From contig NZ_JANUGP010000021.1 in assembly GCF_024753135.1 (NCBI RefSeq), forward strand, positions 1 through 64,000: a DNA stretch of 64,000 bases, given 5' to 3'. Below, in pieces: positions 8,137 to 19,200 of this stretch. Origin of the DNA: Streptomyces pyxinicus. Lineage in GTDB: Bacteria > Actinomycetota > Actinomycetes > Streptomycetales > Streptomycetaceae. The notes beneath the pieces are model-generated. The model made no database searches. It worked only from the letters and a program-made list of their open reading frames with translations, and was not told the origin of the DNA. The position numbers and the translations under genes are program-made. Each line of letters starts with the position of its first letter. Position 1 is the first letter of the stretch.

Positions 8137-9303
8137 GTGACGCCCTACACCGAAGCCTCCCTGAACGCCCTGCGGCACAGCGGGGACGAACTCGCCGACG
8201 CCGTGGTGGCCACCCTGATCGAACGCGGGGAGGTGGGCCGGTTCAACACCCTCATGCGGCACGTGTCCACGGCCGGCTCGCCGCTCCCGGACGGACTGCC
8301 CGACGTCGCCCGCGAGTACCTCCGGGCCACCGCCACACCCCCGGCCTGGGTGGACTGGACGGAGATGGAGAAGGCCCGGCTGTTCTTCATCGACAACAAC
8401 GTGCACATCTCCACCGCGCTGTCCTTCGCCTCCATGCCGGCCTGCTACGTCGTCCCGCACGTCGCGAAGCTCCTGTCCGCCACCCACGGGCTGAGCTATC
8501 CGTCCAAACGCATGGCCGAGACGGGCCAGTTCACCGTCTACCTCATGCAGCCCGACGCCTTCGACGCCGGCAGCCGCTTCATCCCGGCCGCGCAGAAGGT
8601 GCGCCTGCTGCACGCCTCGATCCGCCACCACCTGGCCCGTGAGAACGCCTGGGACACCGGGGCGCTCGGGACGCCGATCTGCCAGGAGGACATGATCGGC
8701 GGGCAGATGTTCTTCTCCCTGCTGGTCCTGGACAGCCTGCACCGGCTCGGCGTCCACATGTCCGCCGAGGGCGCGGAGGCCTACTTCTACGCCTGGCGCG
8801 TCGTCGGCGCCATGCTCGGCGTCGACCAGGACGCCGTGCCCAAGTCCCTCGAAGAGGCACGGCAGTTCCTCGACCTGTACATGGTCCGCCACATGGGCCC
8901 GTCACCGGAAGGCGCTCACCTCACCCGGCAGCTCATCGACCTGTACGAGGAGGTCGTCCCCGGCACTCTCTTCGACCCCGTCGTCTCCGCCCTGATCCGG
9001 CACCTGGTCGGCGACACCTGTGCCGACTGGCTCCAGGTCCCCCGCACGGCCTGGGACAGCCTCGTCAAGGCCCTGCCGCACCTGCTCGGCGTGCTGGAGA
9101 CCATCGAGGACCGCTCGCCGCTCGGGGCGTGGGCCCTCGACCGGCTCGGACATCTCACCGCCGTGCTGGAGCTGTCCTCCCTCACCCGGGGCCGTGTCAT
9201 GCAGTACGCCATCCCCGAGCAGCTGAAGAAGGACTTCGGCGTCGACGGCCATGTGCCTCGCACCCACCGCTGGACACCTCCCGCCCCGACCGTCGTCTCA
9301 TGA
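8137..9303 (+). CDS. Lcp/MpaB-like haem oxygenase (DUF2236 family)
   Basis: A 388-aa protein from GTG 8137, with GAGAGG upstream. The segment K-V-R-L-L-H-A-S-I-R-H (His159) and the following P-I-C-Q-E-D motif match the latex-clearing protein / MpaB family, in which the His is the proximal ligand of a b-type haem that cleaves isoprenoid double bonds with O2. No Tat or Sec signal is visible, unlike secreted rubber oxygenases, so it should act inside the cell. It sits directly downstream of a polyprenyl diphosphate synthase in the same direction. The combination suggests that an endogenous prenyl chain is made and then oxidatively cleaved, as MpaB does in mycophenolic acid biosynthesis. The substrate is inferred only. 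Confidence 0.78.
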   Translation: MTPYTEASLNALRHSGDELADAVVATLIERGEVGRFNTLMRHVSTAGSPLPDGLPDVAREYLRATATPPAWVDWTEMEKARLFFIDNNVHISTALSFASMPACYVVPHVAKLLSATHGLSYPSKRMAETGQFTVYLMQPDAFDAGSRFIPAAQKVRLLHASIRHHLARENAWDTGALGTPICQEDMIGGQMFFSLLVLDSLHRLGVHMSAEGAEAYFYAWRVVGAMLGVDQDAVPKSLEEARQFLDLYMVRHMGPSPEGAHLTRQLIDLYEEVVPGTLFDPVVSALIRHLVGDTCADWLQVPRTAWDSLVKALPHLLGVLETIEDRSPLGAWALDRLGHLTAVLELSSLTRGRVMQYAIPEQLKKDFGVDGHVPRTHRWTPPAPTVVS

Positions 9304-9873
9304 CCGGCACGTGTCCACGACCCGGCCGTATGTGTGGCCCATATGAAATCAGCCCGGTGGCCGAGTTCTGGCGTATGGCCGAAGATGTGCGGTGTCCGGC
9401 CCGTAATCGCCGGGCCCGGACACCGCCCCCGGGTGGCAAGACCGGACACGGAACACGCGGCGAACCGGCTCGTGCGGGCACCGCCAGCGTCTGTTCTCGG
9501 CCTTTCGGGACACCCGGGCATCAGCCGCCCGCCACCGGGTCGGTGGGCAGGTCAGGGCCGCGATGTGCCCTCACGTGACAGGGATGGGGGAGCACATGGA
9601 ACCGGCCGAGATGTGTCCTCCGCCAACTCCTCGCGGATTGCGCCCGTTTGCCCCCGCGGCGGTGGGGCACCCGCGTACCGGTGACCCGGCTGTGGTCTCG
9701 CGCGCGCCAAGACATCACGCCGATGCCGCCTGATGGTGACGCAAACACACTGTCAAGGCACTCTCCGTTAAACTCCGGGGGGTTGCTTTGCGGTGACCGA
9801 ATGTGAAGACTGTGGCCGGGTTCCCGTGGAAACGAAGGCGTTCACGGATTCGCATCATGCCAAACCGGGGGCA

Positions 9874-9887
9874 CTACCGGGCGGTAG
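9874..9887. promoter_or_regulatory. 14-bp inverted repeat upstream of the P450 gene
   Basis: The sequence reads CTACCG-GG-CGGTAG, two perfect 6-bp arms around two bases. It is about 420 bp before the P450 start and could be a dimeric-regulator operator for the NRPS operon. Short palindromes arise by chance in GC-rich DNA, so this is only a candidate. Confidence 0.25.
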
Positions 9888-9995
9888 GTGCGTACTCTCG
9901 CCTCGCGGACCGGGTTCAGGTTCTGCTGTCCGGCCCCGTGCCGGCAGGGCGCCCGCGTGACCGTCACGCGGGAACATCGCCAAGGGGGGATTGTC

Positions 9996-10073
9996 GTGTC
10001 GGGTTGGTCTGCCGCACTGAGAGCGTGCCGAGGGAACCAGGGACGTACCGGCGTGTCGCGCAGGGTGTGTTGA
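9996..10073 (+). CDS. Possible 25-aa leader peptide
   Basis: GTG 9996 is preceded, five bases away, by the strong purine tract AAGGGGGGA (9982-9990). The frame runs 25 codons to TGA 10071-10073, is Arg/Gly-rich and holds two Cys (R-A-C-R-G-N and R-R-V-C). The ribosome site is better than that of many real genes here. No protein family is recognisable. It could be a translated leader upstream of the P450, or simply chance. Confidence 0.25.
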   Translation: MSGWSAALRACRGNQGRTGVSRRVC

Positions 10074-10305
10074 CGCCCGTACGGCAGGCCCCGGCCGGGA
10101 CTCCCGGCGCCTGACGTCCGTCCGGCGGCACACGCTACGCGGGTCATCCGCCACCGGGCCGATGCCGGTGCCGAGGCGGCGCGCATCCCGCCGCCGGCTG
10201 TCGGCGCCCGTCTCCGGAGCCGCGTCCCGACCCGCTCCCTCCCTCCGTTCCCCGCCGCGCGCGGGCACGGCCCTGCCGTGTCAGCGCGCCGTTAGCCGAG
10301 GAGTC

Positions 10306-11517
10306 ATGGTGTCCATCGACCAGATGACGAGCGATACCTTCCTGCTGGACGCGTTACCGATACGCTGGCGCGACCTGCACGCGGCCGGACCGGTGCGGCA
10401 CGACGACCGGCAGGGCGTCTGGCAGGTCGTGGACCACGAGACGGTCTCCGCCGTGCTCGCCGACCCGGCGACCTACTCCTCCGACATGTCCTCCCTCGCC
10501 CCCACCCAGGAGGACTTCGCGACCTTCACCCAGGGCAACTTCGTCGGCATGGACCCGCCGGAGCACCGCAAGCTCCGCCAACTGGTCAGCCAGGCCTTCA
10601 CGCCCCGCGTCGTCCAGGGTCTGGAGCCGCGCATCGAGGCCGTGTGCGCCCGGCTGCTGGACTCCGTCGCCGACCAGGACCGCTTCGACCTCGTCGACAC
10701 CCTGGCCTACCCGCTGCCCATCATCGTCATCGCGGAACTGCTCGGCATCCCGGCCGAGGAGCACCGCACCTTCCAGGACTGGGCGAGTGTCCTGTTCGGC
10801 GGCGACCAGCTCGGCGAGGCGCCCGACATGGCCGACCTGGAGCGGGCGCTGGAGGCCATCGCGCCCACGGTCCGGGAGATGAACGGCTACATGCTGGAGC
10901 ACATACGCGGCCGCCGGGCCGACCCCGGCGACGACCTGACCAGCAGACTCATCGCCGCCGAGGTGGACGGGGTCCGGCTCACGGACCAGGAGATGGTCGG
11001 CTTCGTGGCACTGCTGCTGGTCGCCGGACACATCACCACCACCGCCCTGCTCGGCAACGCCGTCGTCACCTTCGACCGGCACCCCGGCACGGACGCCGCC
11101 CTGCGCGAGGACCCGGACCGGATCCCCCTGGCCGTCGAGGAAGTGCTGCGCTGGCTGCCCCCCTTCCCCGAGCTGGGACGCCGCGTCACCCGGCCCGTGG
11201 TGCTCGGCGGCCACGAACTCCCCGCCGACACGCTGCTGATGGCCCACCTGGGCGCCGCCAACCGCGATCCCGCGCGGTTCGAGAAGCCCGACACGTTCCT
11301 GCCGTCCCGCAGGCCCAACCCCCATCTGACCTTCGGGCACGGCATCCACTTCTGTTTCGGCGCCCCGCTGGCCCGGCTGGAGGCTCGGATCGCCCTGCAC
11401 ATGTTGCAAGAACGATTCCGCTTCCTGGCGATCCCGTCGTACGACGACATCGTGCTGCAGAACCCGGCCGTCATCGTCGGCGTACGCCATCTGCCGGTCG
11501 AGGTCGGCCAGCCCTAG
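10306..11517 (+). CDS. Cytochrome P450 of the NRPS cluster
   Basis: A 403-aa soluble bacterial P450. The haem-binding loop F-G-H-G-I-H-F-C-F-G is present (Cys350), as are the E-x-x-R of helix K (E-E-V-L-R) and the I-helix A-G-H-I-T-T-T (from residue 240). The usual acidic residue of the acid-alcohol pair is Ile, as I recall for EryK/CYP113-type enzymes; the Thr is kept. GAGGAG lies two bases before ATG 10306 and five before GTG 10309, so GTG may be the true start. Codon 17 is TTA (10354-10356), suggesting bldA control. It is the first gene of the peptide operon and is expected to hydroxylate or crosslink a carrier-bound amino acid or the finished peptide. A redox partner is not seen nearby. 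Confidence 0.87.
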   Translation: MVSIDQMTSDTFLLDALPIRWRDLHAAGPVRHDDRQGVWQVVDHETVSAVLADPATYSSDMSSLAPTQEDFATFTQGNFVGMDPPEHRKLRQLVSQAFTPRVVQGLEPRIEAVCARLLDSVADQDRFDLVDTLAYPLPIIVIAELLGIPAEEHRTFQDWASVLFGGDQLGEAPDMADLERALEAIAPTVREMNGYMLEHIRGRRADPGDDLTSRLIAAEVDGVRLTDQEMVGFVALLLVAGHITTTALLGNAVVTFDRHPGTDAALREDPDRIPLAVEEVLRWLPPFPELGRRVTRPVVLGGHELPADTLLMAHLGAANRDPARFEKPDTFLPSRRPNPHLTFGHGIHFCFGAPLARLEARIALHMLQERFRFLAIPSYDDIVLQNPAVIVGVRHLPVEVGQP

Positions 11518-11625
11518 CCGGCGCCGTCCGGCACGTTCGCGCACCACCCCGGCCCGGCACCGCTCGCCACGGCCGGCGACACACACCCGCACACGAGAAA
11601 CCCATCTCACGGGAGCACCTTTCTC

Positions 11626-12981
11626 ATGCCCTACACCGTCCCCACCGGCCCGGCCACCACCTGCGCGCCGGCCCCGCTCCGCCGAGAGCTGCAGAACCGG
11701 CTCGACGCCCTCGCCGAAGACCACCGGGTGCCCGGCGCCCAACTCGTCCTGGACACCGGCACGGAGACCGTCTCCCTGCACACCGGCACCGCCGACGCCG
11801 GCACCGGAGCCCCGCTCACACCGGACACCGCCGTGCCCCTCGGCTCGCTCACCAAGCCCTACACCGCCGCCCTGGTGCTGCTGCTCGCCGACGACGGCGA
11901 CCTCGACCCGGACGAGCCCGTCGCCGAGCACCTGCCCGAGCTGCGCGGTATGCCCGAGGTGACCGTCCGGCACCTGCTCAGCCACACCGGCGGGCTGCCC
12001 ACCGGACCCGACTCCGACACCGCCTCGGCGACCAGGGGTGCCCGCTACCTCGCCTCGCTGTGCACCGCCGACCAGGCGCTCTTCCCGCCCGGCACCGACT
12101 TCTCCTACTCCAACGCCGGCTACGTCGCCGCCGGCCGGCTGGTCGAGGCGATCACCGGCATGCCCTGGCACGAAGCCGTCCGCGCGCTGCTCCTGGACCC
12201 CCTGGGCACGGTGCCCGCGTTCATCGGCGACACCACCGTCACCCGTCCCACAGCCGTCGGACACGCCGTCAACACCGCCACCGGCCAGGTCCGTACCGTA
12301 CGGCAGAACCTGGCCCCGCTGGAGGCACCGGCCGGTGCGCTGCTGGCCGGCGCCGCCGACCTGGCCGCGTTCGGCGCCGCGCTGACCGGCCGTTCCGAGG
12401 CGCTGCCGCCCGCCGTCGCCAAGGAGATGCGGCGCGGCGAGAGCGCCGCCCGCCCCGGCACCCTGGCCGACGGCTGGGGCCTGGGCGTCGCCCTGTACCG
12501 GCAGGGCGGGCGGGTCTGGTGCGGCCACGACGGCAACGCGCAGGGCACCTCCTGCCATCTGCGGGCCGAACCCGAGAGCGGAGTGGTCGTCGCCTTCACG
12601 GGCAACGCCGGCGGGGCCACCGCCCTGTGGCGTGATCTCGCCGGAGAACTGGAGCGCATAGCCGGCATACGGGTGCCCGCCGCACCCGTCACCCCCGCGG
12701 ACCGGGGCCGCCCGGTCGCCCTGCCCGACTGCCTGGGCACCTACCGCAACGGCGGCACCGCCTACCGCGTCACCGCCGGGCCCGACGGCTCGCCGGCGCT
12801 GTCCGTCGACGGCGACCTGTCCCTGCCGCTGGTCTGCTACGCCGACCTGTCGTACGACCTGCTCGATCCGGTCACCGGCCGCCCGGAACCCGGCGGCCGC
12901 TTCCACCGGGACCCCGTCACGGGCCGGGTCGAACGCGTCCAGGTGACCGGGCGTACGGCGCGCCGCACCGACGACGGCTGA
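11626..12981 (+). CDS. Stand-alone PBP-type thioesterase (SurE-like peptide cyclase)
   Basis: A 451-aa serine hydrolase of the class C beta-lactamase/penicillin-binding-protein superfamily. The catalytic motifs are S-L-T-K (Ser74, Lys77), Y-S-N (Tyr161) and H-D-G (His301), matching the Ser/Lys/Tyr/His layout I recall for SurE of surugamide biosynthesis. Residues about 365-451 form a separate C-terminal domain, like the lipocalin-like domain of that family. No signal peptide is present, arguing against a secreted DD-peptidase. The gene lies 108 bp after the P450 and 314 bp before an NRPS line that lacks a cis thioesterase and ends in an epimerization domain. The inferred role is to take the decapeptide from the last carrier protein and cyclize it head-to-tail, joining a D C-terminus to an L N-terminus. 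A resistance beta-lactamase is the less likely alternative. Confidence 0.83.
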   Translation: MPYTVPTGPATTCAPAPLRRELQNRLDALAEDHRVPGAQLVLDTGTETVSLHTGTADAGTGAPLTPDTAVPLGSLTKPYTAALVLLLADDGDLDPDEPVAEHLPELRGMPEVTVRHLLSHTGGLPTGPDSDTASATRGARYLASLCTADQALFPPGTDFSYSNAGYVAAGRLVEAITGMPWHEAVRALLLDPLGTVPAFIGDTTVTRPTAVGHAVNTATGQVRTVRQNLAPLEAPAGALLAGAADLAAFGAALTGRSEALPPAVAKEMRRGESAARPGTLADGWGLGVALYRQGGRVWCGHDGNAQGTSCHLRAEPESGVVVAFTGNAGGATALWRDLAGELERIAGIRVPAAPVTPADRGRPVALPDCLGTYRNGGTAYRVTAGPDGSPALSVDGDLSLPLVCYADLSYDLLDPVTGRPEPGGRFHRDPVTGRVERVQVTGRTARRTDDG

Positions 12982-13295
12982 GCCGCGCGGGGCCGTACCG
13001 TCCGCCCGCGGGCGGCGGTCCGCGGTCTTCCGGACCGGCCCCGCCGCCGGCACCGGACCGTCCGGTACCGGGCGCCGTGACCGCGCGGCGGCCCTCCGGA
13101 CCCGGCCGCAGGTGCCGTAGGGGCTCCGCGCACCGCGCAGCCCCGCCGCACCGCAGCCCGGCCGCCGGCGCGCCGTCGCCCGCCCGCACCCCCGCGCCGT
13201 GACCCACCCCTGTCGCGCCCTCGCGCCCGGTGGGACGCCCGCCCCTCTCTCCTCCAGCCACCCGTGCGCACCACAGCTTTCAAAGGACTGGACCC
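12982..13295 (+). other. 314-bp gap between the cyclase gene and the first NRPS
   Basis: This stretch is very GC-rich and holds several short inverted repeats, for example ACCGGA-CCG-TCCGGT at 13052-13066 and a CGCCCGCGGGCG palindrome near 13004. No coding frame with sensible content is seen. It could carry a second promoter or an attenuator for the NRPS genes. The ribosome site AAAGGA at 13282-13287 belongs to the NRPS start. Confidence 0.4.
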
Positions 13296-16200
13296 ATGAC
13301 GGACCCGCACGACACGCCCGTACCGGCGACCCCGCGACCCCAGGGCGGCGACGTGGCACGGCCGGAGGACACCGCGGCCCCGGCGCCCGCGTACCCGGCG
13401 CTCGGGGAACTCTTCGCGGACCGGGTGGCCCGCGCCCCGCACGCCCCCGCCCTCACCGACGGCCGGCGCACCTGGTCCTACCGCGAACTCGCGGACCGCG
13501 CCGACCGGTTGGCCGGACACCTGGTGCGCTCGGGCGCCGGCCCGGACCGGGTGGTCGCGCTGGTGCTGCCGCGCTCCATGGAGCTGATCGCGGCGGAGCT
13601 GGCCGTGGCCCGGGCGGGCGCCGCCTTCCTGCCGGTGGACCCGGCCTACCCCGCCGAGCGGCGGGCGCTGATGCTCGCCGACGCGGCGCCGGCCGTGACG
13701 CTCGACGACCCGGCGGCGGTCGCCGCCCTGCTGGAGCACGGGGACGGCGCGGGCGCGGGGGAGGACGAGGCACGCGGGGCCGGTCCCGACCGGGCCGCCT
13801 ACGTCATCTACACCTCCGGGTCGACCGGTACCCCGAAGGGCGTCACCGTCACCCACCGGGGCATCGCCGGCTTCACCGCGGCCGCCGCCGAGCGGTACGC
13901 CGTGGGCCCCGGCGACCGGGTCCTCCAGTTCTCCTCGCCCAGCTTCGACGCCTCCGTGCTGGAGCTGTTCGTGTCCGTCCTGACCGGCGCCACCCTCGTG
14001 GTCCCGCCGGACGGCCCCTGGCTCGGCGACGAACTCGCCGCGGTCCTGGACGAGCACCGCATCACCCACACCCTCATCCCGCCGGCCGCGCTGGCGACCC
14101 TGCCCGACCCCGCCCAGGGCACCGGACGCCGGCTGCGCACCCTGATCGTGGGCGCCGAGGCCTGCCCGGCGAGCCTCGTGGACCGCTGGGCACCGGGCCG
14201 CCGCATGATCAACTCCTACGGCCCCACCGAGGCCACCATCGTCGCCACCTGGACCGGACCGCTCGCCGCCGGCCAGGGCACCCCGACGATCGGCGCGGCC
14301 CTGCCGCACACCCGCGTGCACGTCCTCGACCCCGGGATGCGGCCCGTCCCGCCCGGCGCGGACGGCGAGCTGTACATCGGCGGCGACGCCGTGGCCCGCG
14401 GCTACCTGCGCCGCCCGGGTCTGACCGCCGGCCGCTTCGTCGCCGACCCGTTCGGCCCGCCCGGGGCCCGGCTGTACCGCACCGGTGACCGGGTGCGGCT
14501 GCGCCCGGACGGCGAACTCGACTACCTGGGACGCCTCGACCGGCAGGTGAAGATCCGCGGCTTCCGCGTGGAGCCGGGCGAGATCGAGGCCGCCCTGAGC
14601 CGGGACCCGCGCGTCGGCGAGGCTGTCGTCGTGGTCCGCGAGGACGAACCGGGCCGCCCCCGCCTCGTCGGCTACGCCACCCCCGCCGACCCCGGCGCGC
14701 CCCCGGACCCCGCCTCCCTGCGCGCGGCCCTCGCCTCGGCCCTCCCCGCCCACCTGGTGCCGTCCGCCGTGGTCGTGCTGGACCGGATGCCGCTCACGGC
14801 GCAGAACAAGACCGACCGGGCCGCCCTGCCCGCCCCCGAACAGGCCCCGCGCGTCGGCAGGGTGGCGCCGCGCACCCCGCGTGAGGAGGCCCTCGCCGCG
14901 ATCTGGGCCGACGTCCTCGGTGTCGACGCGGTCGGTGTCACCGACGACTTCCTCGATCTCGGCGGCGACTCCATCCTCGCCGCCCGTGCCCTGTCCCGGA
15001 TCCGCGACGACCTCGGCGCCCGGCTCACCGTCCGGGACGTCTTCACGGCGCGCACCGTCGAGGCCCTCGCCCCGCTGCTCGGCGACCCCGCCACCGCCGC
15101 GCCCGCCGAGCCGATCCCGGCCGCGCCGCGCACCGGCACCCTGCCGCTGTCCAGCGCCCAGCGCCGGCTGTGGTTCCTGGACGACCTCACCGACGGCGGC
15201 GCCGAGTACCACACCGGCCTCACCCTGCGGCTGCGCGGCACCCTCGACCCCGAGGCCCTGCGCCGGGCCCTGCACCGGCTCGCCGCCCGGCACGACGCGC
15301 TGCGCACCACCTTCCGCACCGTGGACGGCCAGGGCGCCCAGCACATCGCCGCCGACCCGGAGGTGCCGCTGCGCACCGCCGACCTGGCCGGCGTGCCCGC
15401 CGCCCGCCGTGACGAGGCCGCCGAACGGCTGCTGACCGAGGAACTCGGCCGGCCGCACGACCTCGCGGCCGGCCCGCTCACCCGCGCCCTGCTGGTCCGG
15501 CTAGGCGACGTCGACCACCTGCTGCTGCTCGCCCAGCACCACATCGTCACCGACGGCTGGTCCGTGGGCATCCTCACCCGGGAACTGGCCGCGCTCTACC
15601 ACGCCGAGACCACCGGCGAGCCGGACGCCCTCACCGAACCGGCCGTGCAGTACCCGGACTTCGCGGTCTGGGAGCAGCGGCAGCGCGGCTCGGCGGCGGA
15701 CGCGGAGCACCTGCGTTACTGGCGCCGGCACCTGGACGGCATCCAGCAGCTGGAGCTGCCCGTCGACCGGCCTCGGCCCGCCGTGCGCACCACCGCGGGC
15801 GCCGGGCACCGGCACCAGCTGCCGCCCGCCCTGATGGCCCGGCTGCGCACTCTGGCCACCGGCCGGGGCACCACCGTGTTCACCGTGCTGGCCGGGGCCT
15901 GCGCGCTGCTGTTCGCGCGCTACTCGGGGCAGCGGGACGTCGCGTTCGGCACCATCACCAACGGGCGCGGCCGCCGCGACCTGGAGGACGTGGTCGGTTT
16001 CTTCGCCAACACCGTGGTGCTGCGCACCGAGGTGGACGAGCGGGCCAGCGTCGACCGGTTCGTGGAGGGCATGCGCACCACGCTGCTGGACGCCTTCGCC
16101 CACGACGCGGTGCCCTTCGACCGGGTGGTGGAGGAGCTGGCCCCGCCCCGGGACCCGAGCCGCACCCCGCTGGTGCAGGCCCTCGTCGTCCAGCAGACCG

Positions 16201-19200
16201 CGACCGCCCCGGCGCCCCGCGCGGGCGGCCTGCGGTTCGACGACCATCCGCTGCCCCGGCCCGCCGCCCGCTTCGACCTGGTGCTGGAGTTCACCCCCGA
16301 CGCGGACGGCGGCTGTGTGCTGACCGCCGAGTTCAACACCGACCTGTTCGAGACGCGGACCGTGGCCCGGATGTCCCGCCATGTGCACCGGCTGCTGGAG
16401 GCGATGGCCGACGGCCCGGGACAGAGCCTGGCCGAGCTGCCCATGCTCTCCGAGGACGAGCAGCGCACCCTCGTGGACTCCTGGAACCCGCCGGTCCCCG
16501 CCCGGGACGCGGACGACGTCACCCTGCCCGAGCTGTTCCGCGCCCAGGCCGCCCGCACCCCCGGCCGCGTCGCCGTCACCCACGGCACCGACCGGCTGGA
16601 CTACGCCGAGGTGGAGCGCCGCGCGAACCGCCTGGCCCGGCGGCTGATATCCCGGGGCGCGGCACCGGAGACGCTGGTGGCGCTCTGCCTGCCGCGCACC
16701 GCCGAGCTGCCGGTCGTCCTCTGGGCGGTCCTGAAGTCGGGCGCGGGCTACCTGCCCGTCGACCCGAACTACCCGGCCGAGCGCATCCGTTTCATGCTGT
16801 CGGACGCCCGGCCCGCCCTCGTCGTGGCCACCCCGGAGACCGCCGCCGCCCTGCCCGCGGACTGCGACCCGCTGATCATCGGGGGCCCCGACGGCGGCGT
16901 CACCACCGGAGCGGAGGCGGCGGACGTGACCGACGCCGACCGGCTCCGCCCGCTGCTGCCCGACCACCCGGCGTACGTCATCTACACCTCGGGCTCGACC
17001 GGCCGCCCCAAGGGCGTCGTGGTCACCCACCGCACGGTCGCCGCGCTGGCCGCCTGGGCGGCCGAACGGTTCGGCCACCGCGGGACGGCCCCGGTGGTCG
17101 CCTCCACCTCCCTCAACTTCGACGTCTCCGTGTTCGAGCTGCTGTGCCCGCTGCTGGCCGGCGGCAGCGTGGAGGTGGTCGCCGACGCCACCGCCCTCAC
17201 CGACCCGGGGGAGCGGCGGGCCGGGCTGGTCAGCGGGGTGCCGTCGGTGGTGTCCCGGCTGTTCGCCGGGGGTACGGCACCGGTGGCGGCCGACACGGTC
17301 GTCCTGGCCGGCGAGGCGCTGTCCGCGCAGACGGTGCACGACCTGCGGGCGGCCCTGCCGTCCTGCGAGATCGCCAACATCTACGGCCCCACCGAGGCCA
17401 CCGTGTACGCCACCGCCTGGTTCGCCGGGGACCGGGTGCCGGACCAGGCACCGCCCATCGGCCGGCCGGTGGCCCGTACCCGCGCCTACGTCCTCGATTC
17501 CCGGCTGCGCCCCCAACCACCGGGCGTCACAGGTGAGCTGTACCTGGGCGGCGGCGGACTGGCGCGCGGCTACCTCGGCCGTCCCGGGCTCACCGCCCAG
17601 CGGTTCGTCGCCGACCCGTTCGGCGCGCCGGGTGCGCGCATGTACCGCACCGGAGACCTGGTGCGCTGGAGCGCCGAAGGCGAGCTGGAGTACGTCGGCC
17701 GCACCGACCAGCAGGTCAAGGTGCGCGGCTTCCGCATCGAACTCGGCGAGGTGGAGGAGGCGTTGCGCCGCTGCCCCGGGGTCGCCGAGGCGGCGGTCAC
17801 GGTCACCGAGACCGACGGCAACCGGCGGCTGACCGGCTACGTCGTCGCCGTACCCGGACAGCGCGTGGAGCCGGAGTCCGCCCGCCGGACGCTCGGCCGG
17901 ACCCTGCCCGACTACATGGTCCCGGCCACCGTGCTGCTCCTGGACGAGCTGCCGCTCAACCCCAACGGCAAGCTCGACCGCGCCCGGCTGCCCCAGCCGG
18001 GGCCGGCCACCCGCGCCGTACGCCATGTCGCGCCGCGCACCCCGACCGAGCGGCTGCTGGCCGGCGTCTGGGCCGAGGTGCTGCGCGTCGAACGTGTCGG
18101 CGTGGACGACAACTTCTTCGAACTCGGCGGCGACTCGATCCTGAGCATCCAGGTGGTGGCACGGGCCCGGCAGGAGGGCCTGACCGTCACCTCCCGCGAC
18201 GTCTACCGGCACCAGACCGTCGCCGCCCTGGCCCGCTGCGCCGACGCCGCCGCCGGCCCGCGGGAGCCCGGACAGACCCCGGTGGAGCCCACCGGCCCCG
18301 CACCGCTCACTCCCATCCAGCACTGGCTGTTCGAGACGGACGCCGAGCGTGCCGGGCACTTCGCGCAGGCCCTGTCGGTGCTGCTGCCCGACGACCTCGA
18401 CCCGGCGGCCCTCGAACACGCGCTGAACGACCTCGTCGCCCACCACGACGCCCTGCGCTCCCGCTTCGACACCGGCGCCGGCACCCCGCCCGCCTGGCAC
18501 ATCGCCGACGCGGGCGACCGGATCACCCTGGCCCGGCACACCGGCCCGGACACCGACACCCCGCACTTCGGCCCCTTCGACCTGGCCCGCGGGCCGCTGC
18601 TGCGGGCCGTGCTCCACGACCGGGGCACCGGCCGCGCCCCCGTCCTGCACCTCGCCGTGCACCACCTGGTCGTGGACGGCGTGTCCTGGCGGGTGCTGCT
18701 GGAGGACCTGGACCGCGCCTACCGCGCCCGCCGCGACAACGCGGACGGCGCGGCGGCCCTGCCCGCCAAGTCCTCGCCGGTGCGCCAGTGGGCGCGACGG
18801 CTGGCCGCGTACACCGCCGACGGCGGCTTCGACGACGAACGCGCCTACTGGGTTCAGGCCGCCGCGCCGGACGGCACCGCCCTGCCCGTCGACCTGCCGG
18901 GCCCCGACACCTACGCCTCCGCCCGCGCCGTCACCGTACGGCTGAGCGCCGAGGACACCACCGTCCTGCTGCGCACCCTGCCCGACACCTACCGCACCCG
19001 CGCCAACGACGTCCTGCTGGGCGCGCTCGGCCGTGCCCTGTGCGCCTGGAGCGGCCAGGAACGGGTCGTGGTCGACGTCGAGGGCCACGGCCGCGAGGAA
19101 CTCTTCGCCGACCTCGACGTCAGCCGCACCGTCGGCTGGTTCACCACCCGCCACCCCGTCGCCCTCGCCGTGCCGGGACAGGCCCCCTGGGACACGGTGC

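Larger units (their letters stand above)
9304..10305 (+). other. 1-kb region without a confident gene, upstream of the NRPS cluster
   Basis: This gap separates the terpenoid block from the P450. It is less GC-rich than the flanks around 9720-9860. I see no recognisable protein family on either strand. A weak 49-codon frame (9584-9733) and a 25-codon frame with a good ribosome site (9996-10073) are present. A small inverted repeat lies at 9874-9887. The region probably carries the promoter(s) for the P450-to-NRPS operon, but I cannot assign reliable -35/-10 boxes. A regulatory leader or a decayed gene are both possible. Confidence 0.45.

Noticed and set aside
9584-9733. A 49-codon ORF as a real gene
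   Set aside because: Weak ribosome site and Pro/Arg-rich translation without any recognisable feature.
11626-12981. A secreted DD-peptidase or beta-lactamase for resistance
   Set aside because: No signal peptide, position inside the NRPS operon, and a C-terminal extra domain fit a biosynthetic cyclase better.
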